Shown here one piece after another: positions 1 through 8,190 of a DNA stretch of 64,000 nt. The position numbers and the translations under genes are program-made. The stretch is from NCBI GenBank assembly GCA_045562535.1, contig JBJKVP010000003.1, positions 248,001 through 312,000 on the forward strand, given 5' to 3'. This stretch comes from UBA6926 sp045562535 (GTDB lineage Bacteria > Chloroflexota > Dehalococcoidia > UBA6926). The notes under the pieces were generated by a model. It saw only the letters and a program-made list of their open reading frames with translations. It searched no databases and was not told the origin of the DNA. How positions within the stretch are numbered: the stretch's first letter is position 1; every line of letters begins with the position of its first letter.

Positions 1-126
1 TCTGAAATCGATTATGTTGAGACTATTCAACAGCAAGGATTTACCATAAGAAACCCAAATGTCATGGCTGGTTGTGGATGTGGTGCTGGTGGTGGCGCCT
101 GTGCTTGTTCCGCCGCACAAGCCTAA
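1..126 (+). CDS. A-type iron-sulfur cluster assembly protein, C-terminal end (partial)
   Basis: The reading frame is open from base 1 to a TAA at 124-126 and gives the last 41 residues of a protein that starts upstream of the window. The stretch F-x-I-x-NPN followed by a Cys-Gly-Cys-Gly pair is the C-terminal signature of the IscA/ErpA/HesB family, whose cysteines carry an Fe-S cluster for transfer to apoproteins in the cytoplasm. The tail is unusual. Instead of the common CGCGxSF ending, it runs on into a Gly/Ala-rich segment with a second Cys-Ala-Cys pair. A terminator hairpin follows 16 bases after the stop. The family call is good; which subfamily (ErpA, IscA or SufA type) cannot be decided from the tail. 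Confidence 0.8.
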   Translation, partial: SEIDYVETIQQQGFTIRNPNVMAGCGCGAGGGACACSAAQA

Positions 127-142
127 CTAAAAAGACAATATT

Positions 143-175
143 AAAAACCGCTTCACGTTATGTGAAGCGGTTTTT
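143..175. terminator. Bidirectional rho-independent terminator
   Basis: A perfect 14-bp inverted repeat (143-156 with 162-175) has a GC core CCGCTTCAC, a five-base loop and flanking A and T tracts. It sits between the Fe-S assembly gene on the plus strand and the MMPL gene ending at 181 on the minus strand, so it can end transcription from both sides. Confidence 0.9.
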
Positions 176-180
176 CTATT

Positions 181-2391
181 TTAAGCTTTCCTTCCTGGTC
201 GAATATTTGATAAGAAAGCAGGAGCCCACCAATTCCATTTACCAAACAATTTCATCAACGCGGGAACCATAAGCGATCGAACAATCGTTACATCAATAGT
301 TACACCGATAACCAATCCTATAGCCCAAATCTTTATGAGCAAAAGATCTCCGGTCGCGAATCCTAGGCCTACTAAAATGATAATCAATGCTGCACTAGTT
401 ATAACTGGACCAGTCTTTTCAAGACCCTCAGGAATTGCTTTGTTATTATCGCCAGTCCGTAAATAGGACTCTCTTATCCGCGATAGTAGAAAAACCTCAT
501 AATCCATGCTGATACCGAACAATATGAAGAAAAGCAATATAGGTAACGTCGCTTCTATCTGCCCAGTAGCCTCTACTCCTGTAATACCTGAAAGACGGCC
601 CTCTTGAAAAATGAAAACCAGTGCACCAAAACTAGCAAAAATGCTGAGAGCATTCATTGCTACTGCTTTTGCTGGAAGCAGGACCGAGCGGAACAAAATG
701 AACAAAGCAAAGTAAATAGCAATCACCACTAAGGCAATTGCAAACGGAAAACGATCATACAGAAAATCAACGCTGTCCATTACACCAGCGGTCAAACCAG
801 TAGAATACGCATCAATAGTGGGACCTCGAGGCTGATATGACCGGATGTCCGAAACAAGCTCTCTAGCTTTTAGGTCAGTTCCAGAGAAAGTAGTATTCAC
901 CGTGATATAAGTAATATCTGCTGAACTCAAAGCATTAACCTGCCTTTTCATTTCATCGTCAGGGATCAAGTCAAATTGAGAATAATAGGCAATATAGTCC
1001 TGGGTATCCCACGCACTATGGAAATCTACTATGCTAAACACTGAATCAACCCGCGAATCGCTCCCTATTTTAGAAGTGAAATCTCTCAATTGTTCTACTG
1101 CTTGAGCACTCTTTATAGACCCATCTCTAGCTTTAACCGCAATGATAATAGGGTAGGACCAACCTGGTCCAAAGTGTTCTTTTATTATCTCCATCCCCTT
1201 ACGAGATTCGTAAGATTCTGGAAGCATATCCGCTGCAGGGGCACCCAACTGAATACGCTGGAAAGGTATACCAGCAAATAACAATATACATAGAACCGGG
1301 ACTGCAATTATTAAAGGTCTTCTCATAACAAATTTACTCATCGTGGACCAAAAAGTATTGGCAGCGTGTCGCCTTGTAAAAGGTACACGATAACGGTTTA
1401 CTCTGGTACCAATTATCGAAAGAAGCGCAGGGGTCAGCGTCAAGGCTAAAGCCGCTGAAAGAGCAATAACAATAATTCCTCCAACTGCGATCGAACGTAA
1501 CATTACAATATCAAAAAAGAGAAGGCCCGCCAGACCTAAAGAAGTCGTCGATGCAGAAAAGAAAACTGATTTTCCTGCTGTCTCTACAGTTTTTATCACA
1601 GATTCTCTTACACTAAGACTATCAAGCTCTTCACGGAATCTACTTACTATCAAAAGAGAATAATCTACGGAGGCACCCAAACCTAAGAATGTAGCAATAT
1701 TTAAACTAAAAACAGACATCTCCATGGTTAAGCTTGCAAGAAAAATTAAACCCACTGTTCCTGCTATAGCAACTAAACCAGTTATCAGTGGTATAAATGC
1801 AGCAAGTGCCGCACCAAAAACAAAAAGAAGGACCAACAAAACAAGCGGCAAACTAACCGTCTCCCCACGCCTGAGATCATTTTCACTAGCCTTCTCAATA
1901 TCGTAAAAAACTGACGCGAATCCTGTCACATATACCGAGATACCTTTTTGTTCTTCTATCAAAGAACGGATCTCGGGCACTAGTCTCTGGGTTTCATCGA
2001 GAGAGCCATCTATCCAAAGGACGACAATAACAGTTCGTCCATCATCTGAAACCGAGGGATGCAAAGAATTTTGGGGTACTTGGATTTTCGCAACTTCGGG
2101 AATACCTTTCAACTGAGATGTCGCTCTATCGATCTTCTCCAAAAATTGCTCATAATCAACGTAACCTTCGTTCGATCGAAAAACAATATCAATGGTACTT
2201 TGTGTTAACCCCATTTCTTCCAATAGTTTGGAGGCCTTTGCTGATTCTGTGTTCTCAACATCAAAGCCACCCGAAACTAGATTATCTATTGCTTTGGGAG
2301 CGACCAGGCTGCTCGAAACTAAAACTATAAGCCAAAATAAAACGACAATAAATCGATAAGAATGCGAAAAAGCAGCTACTCTAGAATACAA
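181..2391 (-). CDS. MMPL/RND-family membrane transporter
   Basis: This 736-residue protein has the MMPL layout. There is one N-terminal membrane helix (about residues 13-33), a soluble domain of about 140 residues, a bundle of about five helices (about 178-330), a second soluble domain, and a second helix bundle near the C-terminus. Both bundles carry the family's proton-relay type motif: GASVDYSLL near residue 240 and GISMDYEVFLLSR near residue 640. MmpL proteins export lipids, glycolipids or small molecules across the cytoplasmic membrane using the proton gradient; the substrate here is unknown. The start is TTG at 2391. The gene stands alone, converging on the Fe-S gene across a shared terminator. 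Nearby inositol-lipid-type genes at 8-10.5 kb make a lipid substrate conceivable, but that is only a guess. Confidence 0.88.
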   Translation of the reverse strand: MYSRVAAFSHSYRFIVVLFWLIVLVSSSLVAPKAIDNLVSGGFDVENTESAKASKLLEEMGLTQSTIDIVFRSNEGYVDYEQFLEKIDRATSQLKGIPEVAKIQVPQNSLHPSVSDDGRTVIVVLWIDGSLDETQRLVPEIRSLIEEQKGISVYVTGFASVFYDIEKASENDLRRGETVSLPLVLLVLLFVFGAALAAFIPLITGLVAIAGTVGLIFLASLTMEMSVFSLNIATFLGLGASVDYSLLIVSRFREELDSLSVRESVIKTVETAGKSVFFSASTTSLGLAGLLFFDIVMLRSIAVGGIIVIALSAALALTLTPALLSIIGTRVNRYRVPFTRRHAANTFWSTMSKFVMRRPLIIAVPVLCILLFAGIPFQRIQLGAPAADMLPESYESRKGMEIIKEHFGPGWSYPIIIAVKARDGSIKSAQAVEQLRDFTSKIGSDSRVDSVFSIVDFHSAWDTQDYIAYYSQFDLIPDDEMKRQVNALSSADITYITVNTTFSGTDLKARELVSDIRSYQPRGPTIDAYSTGLTAGVMDSVDFLYDRFPFAIALVVIAIYFALFILFRSVLLPAKAVAMNALSIFASFGALVFIFQEGRLSGITGVEATGQIEATLPILLFFILFGISMDYEVFLLSRIRESYLRTGDNNKAIPEGLEKTGPVITSAALIIILVGLGFATGDLLLIKIWAIGLVIGVTIDVTIVRSLMVPALMKLFGKWNWWAPAFLSNIRPGRKA

Positions 2392-2499
2392 TTAGCCCCC
2401 ATGTACCAATCTAGGTCATTTACTAAATTACTTACCCAAAAGTTAACATAAATAAGAAATATATTACATATAAGAATATAGTAATGCAGGCATATTTTG

Positions 2500-2528
2500 T
2501 TGTTCGAAAAAGCCGTTAGTGGTACACT
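2500..2528 (+). promoter_or_regulatory. Candidate sigma-70-type promoter of the nusA-infB operon
   Basis: A -35-like TTGTTC (2500-2505) and a -10-like TACACT (2523-2528) are separated by exactly 17 bases. Transcription would start near 2535 and give a leader of about 120 bases before nusA. It was found by eye and is untested. Confidence 0.5.
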
Positions 2529-2566
2529 ATGCACACATATAAACCGCGTGTGTTAATTGAATATAG

Positions 2567-2594
2567 AAAAGTGGGGCACGGCTCCCACTTTTTT
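2567..2594 (+). promoter_or_regulatory. Leader hairpin with T-tract upstream of nusA (attenuator candidate)
   Basis: AAAAGTGGG (2567-2575) pairs with CCCACTTTT (2584-2592) around a short GC-rich loop, and the right arm runs into six consecutive T residues. That is the shape of an intrinsic terminator placed inside the 5' leader, about 60 bases before the nusA start. Similar GTGGG/CCCAC hairpins are known to me upstream of rimP-nusA operons in other bacteria. Here rimP is absent and the hairpin lies directly before nusA. NusA itself acts on terminators and pausing, so feedback control of this operon is a reasonable inference. Confidence 0.55.
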
Positions 2595-2654
2595 CGTTAT
2601 CAGCCGGTAGATATCAATGTAATCAAGTAAGGTAACAATGAAGGGAGTAGCAAT

Positions 2655-4238
2655 ATGAAGAGTGATTTTCTGCTCGCAGTAACTCAGCTTGCTACGGAAA
2701 GACGTTTACCTCGTGATGTCGTCGTTGACGCAATAGAAGCTGCACTTGTATCTGCATTTAAAAAGGAAGTGGTGGGAAGCGATAGTATCTCAGTTAAGAT
2801 TTTACCTACCACTGGTGACATAGTACTAACAATCCACAAAATTATCGTTGATTCTGTGGAAGATACTAACAATGAAATATCACTCGAAGAAGCATATGCT
2901 TATCGTAAAGATTCTCAACTCGGCGAAACTTTAGATATAGTAGTTGAAACCCCTGAAGCCGCCGGAAGAATAGCTGCTCAAACAGCAAAACAAGTAGTAT
3001 TACAGCGTTTAAGAGAGGCAGAACGAAACGTCGTATACGAAGAATATGCAACTCGAATAAACGAAATCATTTCTGGCGTAGTTCAAAGAGTTGATCCAGA
3101 ACAAATAATTATCAATTTAGGAAGAACAGAAGCTGTAATGCCAAAAGCTGAATCTGTAGAAAGCGAACATTACAGACCTGGACAAAGAATTCGAGTGGTT
3201 GTTCGAGAGGTAGAAAGAGGCGTTAATGGGGCCAGAATCATAGTCTCAAGAGCACACAACACACTAATAGAAAGATTATTTGAATTAGAAGTCCCTGAAG
3301 TAGCGACTGGAGCCGTGATACTGAGCTCTATCGCACGAGAACCAGGATATAGAACCAAAGTAGCTGTGGAAACTCGTCAAGAAGGGGTTGATCCTGTAGG
3401 CTCCTGTGTGGGTTTAAGAGGAGCTCGAATCCAAAATATTGTCAATGAATTAAATGGAGAAAAAATAGACGTAATCCCTTGGAATGCAGATCCTTCAGTA
3501 TACATATCACAAGCTTTAAGCCCTTCTACAGTTACCAGAGTCGAGGTTCTTGGTGATAAAAGAGCATTAGTCGTTGTGCCAGATTCACAACTTTCCTTAG
3601 CAATCGGTAAAGAAGGTCAAAACGCCAGATTAGCAGCGAAATTAACAGGTTGGAGAATAGATATACGAAGTGGCACAGAAATATTAGTAGCAGAGGGTGA
3701 AATTGTTGAGCCTGACACTTCAGTTGAAACCGAACAAGAACAAACTATACCCGCTGATGCAGCAATTGATGCGATTGCCGATAGCACAGAAACAGTTGTT
3801 GAGGTTCCAGAATCTTCAGATCAAACATCTAGTGTAGAACCAGTATCTGCCACTCCAGGTCCAGATACTGAAATAGAAGATACATTACAAACTGATTCGG
3901 ATGTTCCGAAAACAGATGAAGTAGCTACAGACCCTGCAGAGACTACAATTAACGATGAAGATATCGAAAAAGCCCTTAAAGAACTCGAGTTAGAAGAGGC
4001 TGCTCTTAACGAAACTGCAGAAGATGCTTCTGAGGAAGATGATGGTCCTGAGGAATCATTTGATTTTGATGAATTCCTTAAAGATTATCAAGCAGATAGC
4101 GAAACAGGAGGCCAAGGAATCCGATTCGCCGAAGATATATTCCCTGAAAAAGGCGGTCGGTTTAAAGATGGTCGATCGGGCGGTGGAAACAGGCGCGGTG
4201 GTGGTCAATCTGGCGGCAGAAGAGGTGGGGGGCGCTAA
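2655..4238 (+). CDS. nusA: Transcription elongation/termination factor NusA, with acidic and RGG tail
   Basis: NusA binds RNA polymerase and nascent RNA and modulates pausing, termination and antitermination. The 527-residue protein has the NusA N-terminal domain (about 1-125), an S1 domain (about 135-200) and tandem KH domains (about 230-345, with the characteristic GxRGxRI segment and a later SLAIGKEGQNARLA loop). After that it departs from the minimal form. About 140 residues are rich in Asp, Glu, Ser and Thr, and the last 25 or so residues are almost only Gly, Arg and Asn with repeated RGGG units. A Shine-Dalgarno-like GAAGGGA precedes the ATG. It is the first gene of the operon; rimP, usually immediately upstream, is missing. 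The 3' end lies two bases before the next gene, so translation is probably coupled. Confidence 0.96.
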   Translation: MKSDFLLAVTQLATERRLPRDVVVDAIEAALVSAFKKEVVGSDSISVKILPTTGDIVLTIHKIIVDSVEDTNNEISLEEAYAYRKDSQLGETLDIVVETPEAAGRIAAQTAKQVVLQRLREAERNVVYEEYATRINEIISGVVQRVDPEQIIINLGRTEAVMPKAESVESEHYRPGQRIRVVVREVERGVNGARIIVSRAHNTLIERLFELEVPEVATGAVILSSIAREPGYRTKVAVETRQEGVDPVGSCVGLRGARIQNIVNELNGEKIDVIPWNADPSVYISQALSPSTVTRVEVLGDKRALVVVPDSQLSLAIGKEGQNARLAAKLTGWRIDIRSGTEILVAEGEIVEPDTSVETEQEQTIPADAAIDAIADSTETVVEVPESSDQTSSVEPVSATPGPDTEIEDTLQTDSDVPKTDEVATDPAETTINDEDIEKALKELELEEAALNETAEDASEEDDGPEESFDFDEFLKDYQADSETGGQGIRFAEDIFPEKGGRFKDGRSGGGNRRGGGQSGGRRGGGR

Positions 4239-4240
4239 AT

Positions 4241-4585
4241 ATGCGTACCGGAACCACTAGTATCACAAATAGAAACTATCGCGCTATGCGAACTTGCATA
4301 GCTTGTAAAACGCCTGCAGAAAAAAATAACTTGATTAGAATTGTTAGGACAGTCCAAGGAGAGTTAGATATAGATAATACTGGTAAGCTACCTGGAAGAG
4401 GTGCTTATCTATGCGAAAATGTTGGCTGCTGGGAGAGTGGATTTGTTCCCGTTTCTTTGCAAGAAAGCCTGAACCTTGTAAATCCTCCCTCGGATATAGA
4501 ATTTAGTATTTTAACTAAGAAGGCTAGGGATATAATTTTGAAATCACTTGAAACAAGAAGGGTCAGGCAAAATGACAGAATTTAA
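4241..4585 (+). CDS. rnpM: YlxR/RnpM family RNA-binding protein
   Basis: This 114-residue protein carries the YlxR core: R-T-C-I-A-C-K near residue 17, L-I-R-I-V-R, then D-x-x-G-K-L-P-G-R-G-A-Y-L-C and a fourth Cys. The family sits between nusA and infB in many bacteria. In Bacillus the protein (renamed RnpM) has been reported to bind and modulate RNase P RNA. The GRGAY segment and the four cysteines are seen directly; function is taken from the family. It starts two bases after the nusA stop. Its 3' end overlaps the start of infB by 14 bases (or 38 if the upstream TTG of infB is used), typical of a tightly coupled operon. Confidence 0.88.
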   Translation: MRTGTTSITNRNYRAMRTCIACKTPAEKNNLIRIVRTVQGELDIDNTGKLPGRGAYLCENVGCWESGFVPVSLQESLNLVNPPSDIEFSILTKKARDIILKSLETRRVRQNDRI

Positions 4586-6344
4586 CGAAACTGACCAATC
4601 TCAAACACTCGAGATAAATAACGCTATAACCGTAAATGACTTAGCTACCAGAGTAGGTGCGAATCCTGTTGAGGTAATAAAGAACTTAATGCGCATGGGA
4701 ATAATGGCTTCTCTTAATGATGCAATTGATTTCGAAGTAGCTTCACCTATTGCCCAATTTTACGGTTATAAAATAAAATTAAAAGAGACTGAAGAGACTT
4801 CATCCCAAATAGAAAATGAAACCCTTAGTACTAGTGAAATAGCCGACCAAGAAGTTAGATCTCCTGTTGTAACGATCTTAGGCCATGTAGACCATGGCAA
4901 GACAAGTATCTTAGATGCTCTTAGAAAAACAACCGTAGCCGAGAGTGAAGAAGGTGGGATAACACAACACATTGGAGCTTATCAATTAAGCGTCTCCGAA
5001 GAAAATAACATAACGTTTCTTGACACACCAGGCCATGAAGCATTTACAACATTACGTGCAAGAGGAGCTAGGGTAACAGATATAGCTATTCTAGTAGTTT
5101 CAGCAAATGACGGTGTTATGCCTCAAACTTTAGAAGCAATAGATCACGCGAAAGCGGCGGACGTACCATTATTAATAGCTATAAACAAAATTGATCTGCC
5201 GGATGCAGACCCTGAAAGAATAAAACGACAACTATCTGAACAAGAAATTTTAGTGGAGGACTGGGGAGGCGAAGTCTTATCGGTGGAAGTGTCTGCAAAA
5301 ACAGGCAAAGGACTAGAAGATCTGATCGAATCCACATTACTTCTTGCTGAAATATTAGAATTAAAAGCGAATGTAAACTCACCTGTAAAAGGTATTGTTA
5401 TAGAAGCAGAATTGAACGCCAAAAAGGGCCCTCTTGCGACTATTCTTATCCAATCGGGAACATTGAGGACAGGTGACAATATAATAGTTGGGAGCACATG
5501 GGGACGAGTAAGAGCAATGACTAATCACTTAGGCGAAGCAATAGATGAAGCGCCACCATCAACCCCGGTGAGAGTATTAGGGCTTCCCATGGTTCCTCAA
5601 CCCGGAGAAATTTTAGAGCAGGTTCAAACTGAAAAGGAAGCAAAGGCCATAGTACTGAAAAGAACTGACAAAGATCAGGAATCTTTAACCCAGCCTGCAA
5701 GTCTAGAACAACTAGCAAATCAAATAGGTATGGGGAACATCGAAGACGTAAATATTATTGTGAAAGCTGACGTTCAGGGTAGTTTAGAAGCAGTAAGAGC
5801 ATCTGTACAGAAAACAAACACTGATTCTGCCCGAGCCAATATATTGCATTCAGATGTAGGCTCAATTACCGAAAGCGATATTCTTCTTGCAACCGCCTCG
5901 GGGGCCACCATAATGGGTTTCAATTCTAGAGTAGAATCAGCAGCACTACGGTTGGCAAATACTAGAGGTATCGAAGTTCGAAATTATACGACTATCTATC
6001 AACTAATAGACGATCTGAGCAATACGCTTCAAGGAATGACGGCACCTATTTTAGAAGAAGTAAACCAAGGCCAAGCTGAAATAAAAGAGATTTTTACAAT
6101 TAACAAAATGAAGATAGCAGGATGCGTAGTTACTGAAGGAATCATACGCAAAAACAACATGGCAAGAATCGTAAGGCAAAAAGAGACTATATACGAAGGC
6201 CCAATAGAGAGCCTCCGTCATTTCCGGGACGAAGTAAAAGAAGTTATTACGGGCCAGGAATGCGGAATCGCCCTTTCCGAATTTGGAGAGTTCGTAGAAG
6301 GTGACTTAATAGCAACTTATACTCAAGAAGAAAAAAGAACATAA
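4572..6344 (+). CDS. infB: Translation initiation factor IF-2
   Basis: IF-2 is the GTPase that brings initiator tRNA to the small ribosomal subunit and promotes subunit joining. The frame is open from a TTG at 4548, but I prefer the ATG at 4572, which follows an AGAAGGG ribosome site at normal distance (590 residues). An IF2_N domain is at the N-terminus. GTPase motifs follow in order: GHVDHGKT (G1, about residue 105), DTPGHEAF (G3), NKID (G4) and SAKTGKG (G5). Domains II to IV then run to the end. The long repetitive N-terminal extension of E. coli IF-2 is missing, as in many bacteria with short IF-2. It overlaps rnpM and is followed by rbfA. Confidence 0.97.
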   Translation: MTEFNETDQSQTLEINNAITVNDLATRVGANPVEVIKNLMRMGIMASLNDAIDFEVASPIAQFYGYKIKLKETEETSSQIENETLSTSEIADQEVRSPVVTILGHVDHGKTSILDALRKTTVAESEEGGITQHIGAYQLSVSEENNITFLDTPGHEAFTTLRARGARVTDIAILVVSANDGVMPQTLEAIDHAKAADVPLLIAINKIDLPDADPERIKRQLSEQEILVEDWGGEVLSVEVSAKTGKGLEDLIESTLLLAEILELKANVNSPVKGIVIEAELNAKKGPLATILIQSGTLRTGDNIIVGSTWGRVRAMTNHLGEAIDEAPPSTPVRVLGLPMVPQPGEILEQVQTEKEAKAIVLKRTDKDQESLTQPASLEQLANQIGMGNIEDVNIIVKADVQGSLEAVRASVQKTNTDSARANILHSDVGSITESDILLATASGATIMGFNSRVESAALRLANTRGIEVRNYTTIYQLIDDLSNTLQGMTAPILEEVNQGQAEIKEIFTINKMKIAGCVVTEGIIRKNNMARIVRQKETIYEGPIESLRHFRDEVKEVITGQECGIALSEFGEFVEGDLIATYTQEEKRT

Positions 6345-6387
6345 AAACTTCTAGCACGTACATTAACTAATAATCGGGGTTTCATAC

Positions 6388-6741
6388 ATGAGTAGACGAG
6401 TTGAACGTATTAATTCCATGATCCAGTCGCGGATTAGCCAATCCATATCTCAAGAAGTAAATGATCCCAGATTATCCGGGCTTTTGACAGTAACATCTGT
6501 TGAAACAAGCCCAGATTTAAAAAAAGCAAAGATATACGTTAGTGCAATAGCATCCGAAGTACCTGAAGAAGAAATCTTGAAGGGACTCACCTCTTCCTCT
6601 AGATTTTTGAAGCGAGGATTAGAGGAATTATTTTTAAAAAAGATCCCTGAATTAGAATTTTTAATCGACGATTCTATAGAAAGAGCGGACCGATTAACTT
6701 CTATATTAAATCAAAATAGAACACCCAAAATAGGAACTTAA
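6388..6741 (+). CDS. rbfA: Ribosome-binding factor A
   Basis: RbfA is a KH-fold factor that binds the 30S subunit and assists 16S rRNA 5'-end maturation and cold adaptation. The 117-residue sequence starts M-S-R-R-V-E-R-I-N-S and contains the family features: an early helix, D-P-R-L-S-G-L-L-T-V-T-S-V-E, then D-L-K-K-A-K-I-Y-V-S. A DSIERADRLTSIL-like segment near the C-terminus corresponds to the usual D-x-S-x-x-x-x-x-x-I-x-x-L-L end. Its position between infB and truB is the classical order. Confidence 0.95.
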   Translation: MSRRVERINSMIQSRISQSISQEVNDPRLSGLLTVTSVETSPDLKKAKIYVSAIASEVPEEEILKGLTSSSRFLKRGLEELFLKKIPELEFLIDDSIERADRLTSILNQNRTPKIGT

Positions 6742-6748
6742 TATTTCA

Positions 6749-7693
6749 GTGGAGCCAGTAGATCAAAAGCGTAGCGGATATATAAACCTCTGGAAAGATA
6801 GTGGTCCAACTTCTTTTGACATGGTCGCACGTATACGAAAGCTAAGTGGGATAAAAAAGGTAGGTCACGGAGGCACATTAGACCCAAACGCCGAAGGTAT
6901 CTTACCAATTCTCTTGGGCCAGGGAACTAGAATGAATCAAGAGTTCAACAACTATGCAAAAAGATATGAAGCAACAATTTTATTAGGAACAACGACAAAT
7001 ACACTAGATATAGATGGCGAAATACTTTCTCAAACCGACCCTAGTGATATCGATATCGATCAAATCAAAGATAATCTTTTACAGTTCAAAGGAGAGATAG
7101 AGCAAAAACCACCGATGTTTAGCGCAGTAAAATACAATGGAGAGCGTTTATATAATCTTGCTAGGAAAGGAATTACTGTAGATAGGAAACCTCGAAAAGC
7201 AATGGTTTATGATATATGGATAAACAATCTGAAATCACCGTTAGCAGAAATATCCATAATTTGCGGAAAAGGCACCTACATACGATCGATATCCGATGAA
7301 TTAGGAAAATCACTAGGTGTAGGAGCAACTTTACAAAGCCTCAGGCGAACTGAATACGGGCCTTTTAACAAGACTACCTCACAAACAATAGATCAAATCG
7401 AACAAGATCTGGAATCAAAAACTTACAGTTCTATACGCCCATTATCATACTTGTTTAACAGTTGGCGCACTATCATCTTAACTGAATCCCAACAACGTAG
7501 CGTATCCAACGGAATGACAATTGAAATCAATGATGCTGATATACTTCCTGTAACGGAAAAAAACACCCATTCAATTATGAAGCCCCCGCCAGATAATCAG
7601 ATACGTGCCTTAAGACCCGAAGGAGAATTAGCAGCAATTCTAACAAGAAAAACCGATAATTACTGGCACCCTTCTAAAGTAATACCGTTATAA
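6749..7693 (+). CDS. truB: tRNA pseudouridine(55) synthase TruB
   Basis: TruB converts U55 of tRNA to pseudouridine in the T loop. The 314-residue protein has the N-terminal W-K-x-S-G-P-T-S-F-D-M-V motif and the catalytic loop GGTLDPNAEG at about residues 41-50, with the active-site Asp. A K-P-P-M-F-S-A-V-K-Y-N-G motif and the GTYIRSIS motif follow. A C-terminal segment of about 90 residues is compatible with a PUA-like or divergent C-terminal domain. The start is GTG at 6749, seven bases after the rbfA stop; no strong ribosome site is visible, so translation may be coupled. It is the last gene of the operon and is followed by a terminator. Confidence 0.96.
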   Translation: MEPVDQKRSGYINLWKDSGPTSFDMVARIRKLSGIKKVGHGGTLDPNAEGILPILLGQGTRMNQEFNNYAKRYEATILLGTTTNTLDIDGEILSQTDPSDIDIDQIKDNLLQFKGEIEQKPPMFSAVKYNGERLYNLARKGITVDRKPRKAMVYDIWINNLKSPLAEISIICGKGTYIRSISDELGKSLGVGATLQSLRRTEYGPFNKTTSQTIDQIEQDLESKTYSSIRPLSYLFNSWRTIILTESQQRSVSNGMTIEINDADILPVTEKNTHSIMKPPPDNQIRALRPEGELAAILTRKTDNYWHPSKVIPL

Positions 7694-7741
7694 AATTCAT
7701 ACAAATACCCCATTTATAAAGCGATATTCTGCTATCTAAAG

Positions 7742-7770
7742 CCCTTTTTTCGTATAAAAGGGGTTTTTTA
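7742..7770 (+). terminator. Rho-independent terminator of the nusA-truB operon
   Basis: CCCTTTT (7742-7748) pairs with AAAAGGG (7756-7762) around a short loop and is followed by a TTTTTT run at 7764-7769. It lies about 50 bases after the truB stop. Confidence 0.75.
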
Positions 7771-7783
7771 TGCCAAAATTAGC

Positions 7784-7812
7784 TTGACAGCAGCTTTAGG
7801 TCTGCTTAGAGT
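7784..7812 (+). promoter_or_regulatory. Sigma-70-type promoter of the DUF5679-like gene
   Basis: A consensus -35 TTGACA (7784-7789) is followed after exactly 17 bases by TAGAGT (7807-7812). Transcription would start near 7820, about 25 bases before the small gene at 7845. Confidence 0.65.
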
Positions 7813-7844
7813 CGTAGATATAGTTTTGAAGGGATGGTGCAGAT

Positions 7845-7994
7845 ATGCCTGCAAGTGAAGCATATTGCTTAAAGTGTCGTAAAAAGGTACAAATTCAGAA
7901 TCCTCGCGAAGTGACGTTGAAGAACGGTCGCCCAGCAACAACGGGAACGTGCCCAACTAGTGGTACGAAGCTTTTTAGAATTGGTAAAGGCTAA
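7845..7994 (+). CDS. DUF5679-like zinc-ribbon mini-protein (49 residues)
   Basis: This short gene encodes 49 residues starting M-P-A-S-E-A-Y-C-L-K-C. It matches my memory of the DUF5679 family, small proteins seen in Chloroflexota and Actinobacteria: a first CxxC (Cys8, Cys11), a central NPREVTLKNGRPATTGTCP core, and a KLFRIGKG ending. In the family the second half usually carries another CxxC; here it is Cys36-Pro-Thr-Ser39, so the fourth metal ligand appears to be Ser. A purine-rich AAGGGATGG lies about 10 bases before the ATG. The gene has its own good promoter and a very strong terminator, which suggests a discrete, probably well-expressed transcript. Its function is unknown; nucleic acid or ribosome association would be a guess from size and charge. 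Confidence 0.85.
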   Translation: MPASEAYCLKCRKKVQIQNPREVTLKNGRPATTGTCPTSGTKLFRIGKG

Positions 7995-8047
7995 AAACTC
8001 CGTTAAATTCGGAAAAAGGTTAATGTAATTACCGATTCAATTCGGGT

Positions 8048-8090
8048 AGCGGCGCGGTATGCCTTTTTAAGGTAGCCGCGCCGCTGTTTT
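8048..8090 (+). terminator. Strong rho-independent terminator after the DUF5679-like gene
   Basis: AGCGGCGCGG (8048-8057) pairs with CCGCGCCGCT (8076-8085), with further partial pairing inward, and the right arm is followed by GTTTT. The GC-rich stem stands out in an A+T-rich region. Confidence 0.85.
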
Positions 8091-8110
8091 AAAGTCAGAG
8101 GTAGAACAAA

Positions 8111-8145
8111 ATAGTTATAGCAACTATGTAGCTATGACTAGTCAT
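8111..8145. promoter_or_regulatory. Two small palindromes upstream of inositol-phosphate synthase
   Basis: ATAGTT (8111-8116) and AACTAT (8122-8127) form an inverted repeat with a 5-base gap. They are followed by a perfect 12-base palindrome ATGACTAGTCAT (8134-8145). Both lie 45-80 bases before the start of the next gene, where a promoter or operator is expected. No T-run follows, so they do not look like a terminator. A repressor site is possible but unproven. Confidence 0.3.
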
Positions 8146-8190
8146 CAACGTTTTAACTGTCCTGTAATTAATTAAAAGGGAGATAAACAA

